This document shows positions 57,481 to 64,000 of a stretch of DNA of 64,000 nucleotides, in pieces. Within the stretch, counting starts at the first letter, position 1. Each line of letters starts with the position of its first letter. The position numbers and the translations under genes were made by a program. The stretch is from Siphonodentalium dalli (Eukaryota > Mollusca > Scaphopoda > Gadilida > Siphonodentaliidae): assembly GCA_032622095.1 (NCBI GenBank), contig CP136069.1:154123043-154187042 (forward strand), in the 5' to 3' direction. The notes under the pieces are model-generated. The model saw nothing but the letters and a program-made list of their open reading frames with translations. It was not told the DNA's origin and did not search any database.

Positions 57481-58017
57481 TAAGGGGAGGCTTGCCAGAT
57501 GTCCGGGGGAGAAGAAAGGCGGAGATGAGTTTAAAATGAGACCTGGACACGATCAAGACAGGGTTCAACAGAGACGCAGCATTTCTATCCAGTTATCGGA
57601 CTCGCGGGAAACAATTCATGCATAGCGTCATGACGCCACGGACAACGCCAACGATAACGATCCACTCCACTTGATAAAGATCCCTAGAAGGATCGAATGC
57701 TCTTGTATTGTAACATATTTGCACAATAATATATCTCTGTCGGGAAGATCGAATGAAAGCGAGAAGATCGGAGGTATCGGAAGGCACAACTTTACTCTAT
57801 CCAAGCATATTAACAACGCCAAGTCAATTACACACAATACATTGTCATGCACAGTTCACTCACTCAATTGTCTCACGTATAATCCAGGGTCACAGTCGTT
57901 AACATGATTAACAGCTCAGTCCAGTAGGCACAGGGGCGGACTCAATCCCCGACAATCTCATGAGTCTAAAAAGGTGTTATTTTGCCGTTAATTTATACTC
58001 GGGATTTACCATTATCG
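57481..58017 (+). repeat. partial copy of the palindrome arm unit (copy D)
   Basis: It matches 45290-45612 (aaaggcggagatgagttt, gagacctggacacgat, cgataacgatccactccact, gtgttattttgccgttaatt), with about 200 bp of extra sequence at 57735-57953. It follows the end of the PLE directly, suggesting the arm unit derives partly from PLE terminal sequence. Confidence 0.85.
57669..57701 (+). other. hammerhead-ribozyme-like degenerate motif beside PLE
   Basis: ttgataaa, stem gatcc-ctagaa-ggatc (57679-57694), gaatgc, about 300 bp past the PLE endonuclease end. PLEs are known to carry hammerhead motifs in their terminal regions; the core here is degenerate. Confidence 0.4.
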
Positions 58018-60808
58018 TAAAGTCATGACAACAACGGCAGAAAATACTTTAGGTGTACACACTGAACGGACAATTAGGCAGTCGAATAACCGTAGAAATG
58101 GTAAAAATAAACCATGGTTCAATGAAGCGTGCCGATTTGCACGACAGTCTTATCGGAGAGCTTCTCGTGCTCAAAAATTAAGCCGGGACTCCACCTCAGA
58201 TAGAGATATGAAACAAGCGTCTCGCGTTTATAAAAGCGAAATGGACAAATCAATTAGAGCACACAGAGATATGATTACTCGCGAAATGTCAGCTTTACAA
58301 CACGGTAGCCCGCGTGATTTCTGGAAGAAAATTAGGGGCGGAAATTCTCAACGCATTGATGCTACTCTCGATGATTTGACACATTATTTTCAGAACATCA
58401 ATGCGACTAAACACGATGACGACCCATTAATAGAACGGGACATAATTGAACTATTTAACGTAGACGCGAATACCGACCTGAACCGACCGATCACCGAAGA
58501 GGAAATAAGACAAGCCATTAAGGGTCTCAAAAATAACAAATCAAGCGGCCATGATCTTATTCTCAATGACTATATCAAAGCCTCTTCAGATGTTTTTATC
58601 GGCATATACTGCAAATTGTTTAACATAGTATTTAACACGGGGATAATACCGGCAGATTGGGTGATATGTACTATTTTACCTCTTTACAAAAATAAGGGTG
58701 ACCCGACCGACCCCAGTAATTATAGGCCGATCACCCTTCTGAGTTGTTTTGGTAAACTGTTTACTAAGTTCTTATCCAACCGTTTGGGACAATTCACTGA
58801 CGATTTTGACGTTATATCAGAAAATCAGGCCGGTTTCAGGAAAAATTATTCGACTATCGACAACATTTTCATTTTAAATTTATTATTTGAAATAAGTAGA
58901 AAATTAAACAAGAAATTATTATGTGCGTTCATTGACTTCCAAAAGGCATTCGACATGGTGTGGAGGCAAGGACTTTGGATGAAATTTTTGAAATATGGGA
59001 TCAATGGGAAAATATTTACGGTTATTGCCAACATGTATAATCATATTAAATCCTGTGTTCAAGCAGAGGGAAGTAAATCCATTTACTTCCCCTGCCATGC
59101 TGGTGTTAGGCAAGGTGAGAACCTATCCCCCCTACTATTCACACTGTACTTGAACGATTTGCAAGAATATTTACTTGATAACGACGTAGTGGGCTTAAAA
59201 ACAATAGACCTAGAAATAGAGAATCGACTCAACTGTTATGTGAAAATATTCATGATTATGTACGCCGATGATACGACAATCATGGCGGAAACCCCAAAAG
59301 TATTACAACAACAACTGGACCTCTTTGAAAAAATATTGCAATAAATGGAAATTAACAGTGAATATCGAGAAAACGAAAATTGTCAACTTTTCGAAGACCA
59401 GTCTTCCAAAAAAGACAAAATTTCTGTTCAAAGGAAGAAGAATCGAAACAGTAAACAAATTTAATTACCTAGGAATAATATTTTGCAAATCTGGATCATT
59501 CACGACGGCAAAAAAGGCCCTGGCAGAAAAAGCTACCAAAGCCATGTACTCAGTTATTGGCAATTCGCGAAAGCACTGTCTCTCGATCAAAACCCAACTT
59601 GATTTGTTCGACTTGCACGTTATGCCAATTTTATTATATGGTTGCGAGATTTGGGGTTTCGGTAACAATGATATTCTTGAAAAAGTTCATCGAAAATTTA
59701 TGAAGCATATTCTTCACCTGAGGCCATCTACTCCCAACGTTATGCTGTATGGGGAATGTGGGAGACTACCAATTGACGTGTATATAAACACGAGAATAAT
59801 AAAATATTGGTGCAAAATTATGAACAGTGAGGAGGTGAGATATCCCAGAATACTTCTGAAATTAGCACAGACTATGTTCGATATCAACGCTAATCATTTC
59901 CCTTTGTTACACCGAATCTATGATGTATTAGACCATTGTAACCAATTACATGCATGGCACATGGAACGCATACCGGATACTGCCCAATTCGTTTCGTATA
60001 TAAAGTGTAGTTTAATTTCACAATTCACGGATAATTGGGAAACTGATATGAACAACTCCAGTCGTGGTAAGATATACCAAATTTTTAAACATGACTTATC
60101 TTTTGAAAGGTATCTAACGTTGAACGTAGTAAACCGGATTACATTATGTAAATTTAGAACCAGTAATCACCATTTACCTATTGAAACAGGACGCTGGCGA
60201 AAACCTGAACAAACTAACCGACTATGTCCACTCTGTAACTCCAGAAAGATTGGAGATGAATTTCATTATCTTCTTGAATGCGAGAGACTATCACCCGAAA
60301 GACAGCGATTACTATCAAAATTTACTAACAAAAAACAAAATACTATTACAATGAGTGAAATACTTAACCAGAACAATTCAACAGACATACGGAAATTGTG
60401 CGACTTTATTAAAATAATCAATCGTAAACTTATAAATTCAGATAAGCTTGGGTAGATACCGAATAAGATAGTAAATGACACAGTATTCCTACGAACCTAA
60501 CACGAAATAACATGTGCAAGCGACTAAACCAGAGTGGATACATACTCTTAATTATATTACCTCGCTGGTAATATAATTGAGGGTGTCTATGCACTTTGTG
60601 TGGATCAGTCATATATGACACCATAGTATATAGCGTCAGCAGACAGCACCTATGGCAAACAGGTATATTATTTATATTGTAAATACTTTTCATATATTAT
60701 AATGTATATCATTTGTATTTCTATTATGTAAGTCATGTACATAAAATGTATTATATGTTATCTTAATACCTATGTATTATGGGTCAAAAAGATTAAACGA
60801 ATTGAATT
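58018..60808 (+). mobile_element. 5'-truncated APE-group LINE (LINE E)
   Basis: It is inserted where arm-unit homology stops (ccattatcgt, 58017). It ends with gattaaacgaattgaattg (60790-60809), like LINE D's tail. The endonuclease region is missing. Confidence 0.82.
58025..60455 (+). pseudogene. LINE reverse transcriptase, 5' truncated, one frameshift
   Basis: The frame from 58025 to 59344 contains KNKPWFNEACRFARQSYRR, then RT: NYRPITLLSCFGKLFTKFL, motif A CAFIDFQKAFDMVW, motif B AGVRQGENLSPLLFTLYLND and motif C MYADDTTIMAE. Just after motif C, in an A-run at 59330-59335, an extra base shifts the frame; the second frame (to 60455) continues KYCNKWKLTVNIEKTKIVNF and carries a C-terminal CPLCNSRKIGDEFHYLLEC zinc knuckle. 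Without that single base the RT and C-terminus would be continuous. The endonuclease was lost by 5' truncation. The ATG at 58025 lies at the junction and is probably not native. Clade not determined. Confidence 0.88.
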
Positions 60809-61044
60809 GTATGCAGAAGACTCATATGGCTATTTCTCAATATATCTCAATGATGGTCAAAGTCGGGACGCGAAACCTATTTTCCATGTACATGTCAGTT
60901 ATAAATACAGATTTGTAACGATTATTGATCTTTTAATGTGCAAAGTGCATTTCCACAGCTCATGTATTAGTTTATTATCCCATGCAGACAACAATATATT
61001 TATGTTTTTAACAAATTTAAAAGCAAAACCACTTTGCGTTAGAA

Positions 61045-61085
61045 CCTTGATTAGTGACGTAAGTTCATGGTCCTGTTAACCTGAT
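61045..61085 (+). repeat. single remnant of the 55-bp array edge
   Basis: ttagtgacgtaagttcatgg tcctgttaacc matches the array end at 46520-46550, so copy D appears to continue after LINE E with the array reduced to about one unit. Confidence 0.65.
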
Positions 61086-61559
61086 TTGTGTAGATGGACA
61101 AGTTTTGAATTTGCTTACCCGAGGTAGGTGGTTTCTTCAAGTAAAGAATGTAGCGCAATAGTAGTTAAAGCATGTATGAATGCGACGGGATGTCTCTGGT
61201 ATACTTTATCTATTGTTGTGGGCTGACTTTTGTAAGTGATCGGGAAGTTTGATGGCATTTGTTAAACATACATAATTAATGGAAATTTTCCTTTTTTCCT
61301 TCCATGTTCAAGTGGTTTAATGTTAAAATTTGATGCCAGTGTAGAATCTCTAGAGAAACGTGAGTAGTCATTTGTGATCCATCGGAGAGCACTATTTTTC
61401 TTGTTCAATGTGGGTTTTAATTGTTTTGACTTCGGGAGACGAAACGGCAGCATATTCGAATTTACTATAGTATAGTATAGCTATAGTACGATGCCCCGAT
61501 AACTCAGACGGTAATACACATAGTACATTAATTTTGCCACCGTGAGAGGTCCAGCTATA
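61086..61559. other. non-coding, nothing recognised
   Basis: No frame or repeat of note. Confidence 0.5.
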
Positions 61560-61980
61560 AGATACATGGTTATAGTGTCTCCGTCGGGGTATCCAACATG
61601 CAATTTTCAACTGCACCTCTCCCCCTTGAATAAAACCGAAATTTCAAAGTCCGAGAACATCTTTAAACCCATCCCTACTGAGTTAGAATTTTCGAATTGG
61701 TATATCAATTTTTGTTAACTCTTGGAAATGTCCAATATATCGCACCCCTTCTAAAATTTCCAACCGATGTCCATTTCGGTTAAAATGTTGACAGAACGTA
61801 GGAAGATATTCAACTTTTGTTCCAAAAACAACATATATCACAATAAATGGTGGTTCGAATATAAAACTATCAGAACAATTTCAAAATATTTTGGTCTAAA
61901 TATTTTCAACAAACATTGTGTGTGGCATGAAATTTCCAACTGCTGTTGACCAAAGTAGTGGGTGATAAACCCTCCAGATC
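61560..61980 (-). repeat. fragment of the 'TTTCCAACTG' repeat family
   Basis: caatttt caactgcacctct, aaatttccaaccgatgtcc and gaaatttccaactgctg match copies at 4.8, 15 and 41 kb. Confidence 0.65.
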
Positions 61981-64000
61981 TCTTGTCGCTACGTCCCTGT
62001 TATCGTTGTTGAAGGTCTGTCTGTGCCTGATAAGTGCGGATTTGTTATCCTAGATAACGGGTGTATAAACCTCATATACCAAGCATTGCTTACCGGGGGC
62101 GGGGTAAGGGGTCAATATAATTATGTTGATCAATACATGATATACTTACGCAATGATATATATGTGATGAATTTCATTTTATATGTGTGTCCGCAACACA
62201 AAGATTTGCGCGAGAAATATATTCCGAAGTCATGTAATGACGCACCGTCGAGAGAACTTTTCTTCGAAATTCTTAGCTCGACCAGACCTGTGATATTGAA
62301 CAATCTGGCATTTTTTTTATAAAACTAGGTTTGAAACATTTCCTATAATCAGGGCACACATATATGAAGGCTGATTAAGATCTAAGCCCCATATTTTTAA
62401 ACGTAAATAAGGTATTTGTATTTTTAGCTGTACTTGTTTGCATACATTGTATATGTTCGGTGTGTAATACTGTGTGTGTTATTTAATGTTACATCTTTGT
62501 TTAGTCCACTGCATTACTTGTAGCTGTACGATGTTACAGTTGAAAATTGAATATATATCTGTTTCGTAATATTTCTGTGAACCGCCAATGTTTGTTCTAT
62601 GTGTAAATAGTGTAAATAATTGTCTCATGTCCCATGTGAAAATGGCTGAGAAATTAAATCATCCATTCATTCAACATGCACGTCCTATATATAGAGACTC
62701 GTGGTTGATTGGAAGTAATGCCTCCTGACCTCATGTTTAAGGGGAAAGTGTTTTTCCCAGTGTATGGAACCAGAAAGTGCAACGCCAAGCGTGACAAATC
62801 CTTCATGTAAGAATACACTACTACCATGCATTCTCCATATGTGTTAGGGTTAGGGCTAGGGTTTAGAGTTAGAGTAAGGGTTAGGTTAGGTTTAGTGTTA
62901 GGGCTAGGGTTAGGGTTAGGGTTAGGGTTTAGAGTTAGAGTAAGGGTTAGTCACATACCCAAATTACACACGCTCAATTTAGAGAGTGGACAATGTTAAA
63001 TGTTTGTATGGAAGAACATTTATGTTGTTTTATAAGTTGAAGAATGTCCGTCACCTATATAGCACATGTTGCCAATTTTGATAAATGGACTATATTCCAG
63101 TTAGCGTACAGGTCTCGACAAATGTTGAGCATATCCCATGGTTACACTATTATAAGTACCAAAGGAAACTCGGTTCACAATTCTATTATTCGACAATTTT
63201 ACTATAGGCAATTCTAAAAACGTAATCACCGACCCGACCCTATCGGATAATATGCCGGAATAGCCATTCGCGGTCATTATATATAGCGAACAGTTAACAT
63301 GGGATTGTCATTGGATCCATTTTATGTATCTAAAAATTAACGACATGTACCAGCGGGACAATCCCGCGAAAACTATGCGAATAGCACACCGCGATTGTGT
63401 GTTGAAATGTGTGAAGGCATAATCCATTTACGATAAATACACTGATTATTTTTCAAATATTTAGTCAAACGGCACGGTAACCGTGTATCTAAACATTAGG
63501 CATTTAAAACCGAGTTATATTGGTTAATATGATAATATGCAATGCATCAAAATATAACGACGAAGTCTCGTGTAAAATATACATGAATCTATCTCGGCCA
63601 AACACACAATGCCATAGTATTAACGGGAATGCTTGACCAATCTTGTAGACCGTGTGTGTGAATGCGAGTAGATTTCGATAAACCTATGATTTAGTCATCG
63701 CCCTTTGATCATATATAGGCCTATAGCACATATGTGACCCGCCATATCAAATCCAGTCGTAAGTCGGGATTTTTTTTACCATGTGCCAATTTTTTACAAT
63801 TTTAATAATTTGTTCTTGTATTCTTTAACAATTTTATAATTTCACCCATACAGAGTCCCAGACAAACATGAGCAGACGGCACTCTTCTATATGCTTCTAT
63901 ATATGTGTGGGGCTCCCTGCAGGGTAATGGATGCTGTTTTATTTTATGTCCTAAAAATTGTCATAAACATTTATTTAAAAAAAAGAAGATATATATGGGT
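61981..64000. other. non-coding, no gene seen (except telomere-like tract)
   Basis: A 99-codon frame at 62023-62322 shows no recognisable domain. Nothing else is supported. Confidence 0.5.
62841..62950 (+). repeat. degenerate interstitial TTAGGG tract
   Basis: About 110 bp of ttaggg with ctaggg, tttagag and taaggg variants. The block gggtttagagttagagtaag occurs twice, so the tract was itself duplicated. It matches the metazoan telomere repeat. Confidence 0.9.

Noticed and set aside
62023-62322. 99-codon frame as a host gene
   Set aside because: No recognisable motif or supporting context.

Overview
This window is a repeat-dense piece of an animal genome. It is AT-rich, and I recognise no host gene, rRNA or tRNA gene. 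All convincing coding capacity belongs to transposable elements: APE-type LINEs, an L1/Tx1-type LINE, an L2/CR1-type LINE, Penelope-like elements (PLEs) with GIY-YIG endonuclease, a tyrosine-recombinase (DIRS-type) retroelement, a MULE relic and a tRNA-derived SINE. This mix, plus a degenerate TTAGGG tract, suggests a non-arthropod, non-vertebrate metazoan, probably a marine invertebrate. I cannot name the species.

Layout. 1-22 kb is mostly non-coding: a 5'-truncated LINE with a 15-bp target-site duplication (655-3384), hairpin and inverted repeats (9.5-12 kb), a 63-bp minisatellite (12.2-13.4 kb), a CACG-rich interspersed repeat, and a 15.5-20.4 kb block whose two halves are duplicated, the second carrying a MULE remnant. 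22.7-29.1 kb is a two-ORF LINE (minus strand) with both ORFs open and its endonuclease and RT catalytic residues present; it is the best candidate for an active element here. 32.2-37.0 kb is a decayed L2/CR1-type LINE nested in a GACGTTGGACATTCG-type repeat. 37.2-40.3 kb holds a 55-bp minisatellite array and other tandem repeats. 42.5-44.5 kb is a DIRS-type relic flanked by 51-bp direct repeats.

44,665-54,473 is the most striking structure: a large inverted repeat with arms of about 2.9 kb around a 466-bp spacer. The arms hold 55-bp arrays, clusters of a GTAACGnnGGACGCG motif and PLE-like pieces. The right arm is split by a nearly intact LINE absent from the left arm, so that LINE came after the duplication. 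Further partial copies of the arm unit lie at 37.4-39.5 kb, 57.5-58.0 kb and near 61.06 kb.

55.2-57.4 kb holds two PLE pieces head to head, the plus-strand one split by a tRNA-derived SINE with a 13-bp target-site duplication. 58.0-60.8 kb is another LINE with one frameshift. 61-64 kb is non-coding apart from the interstitial telomere-like tract. The nesting gives relative ages: arm unit, then inverted duplication, then the LINE in the right arm; PLE, then SINE.
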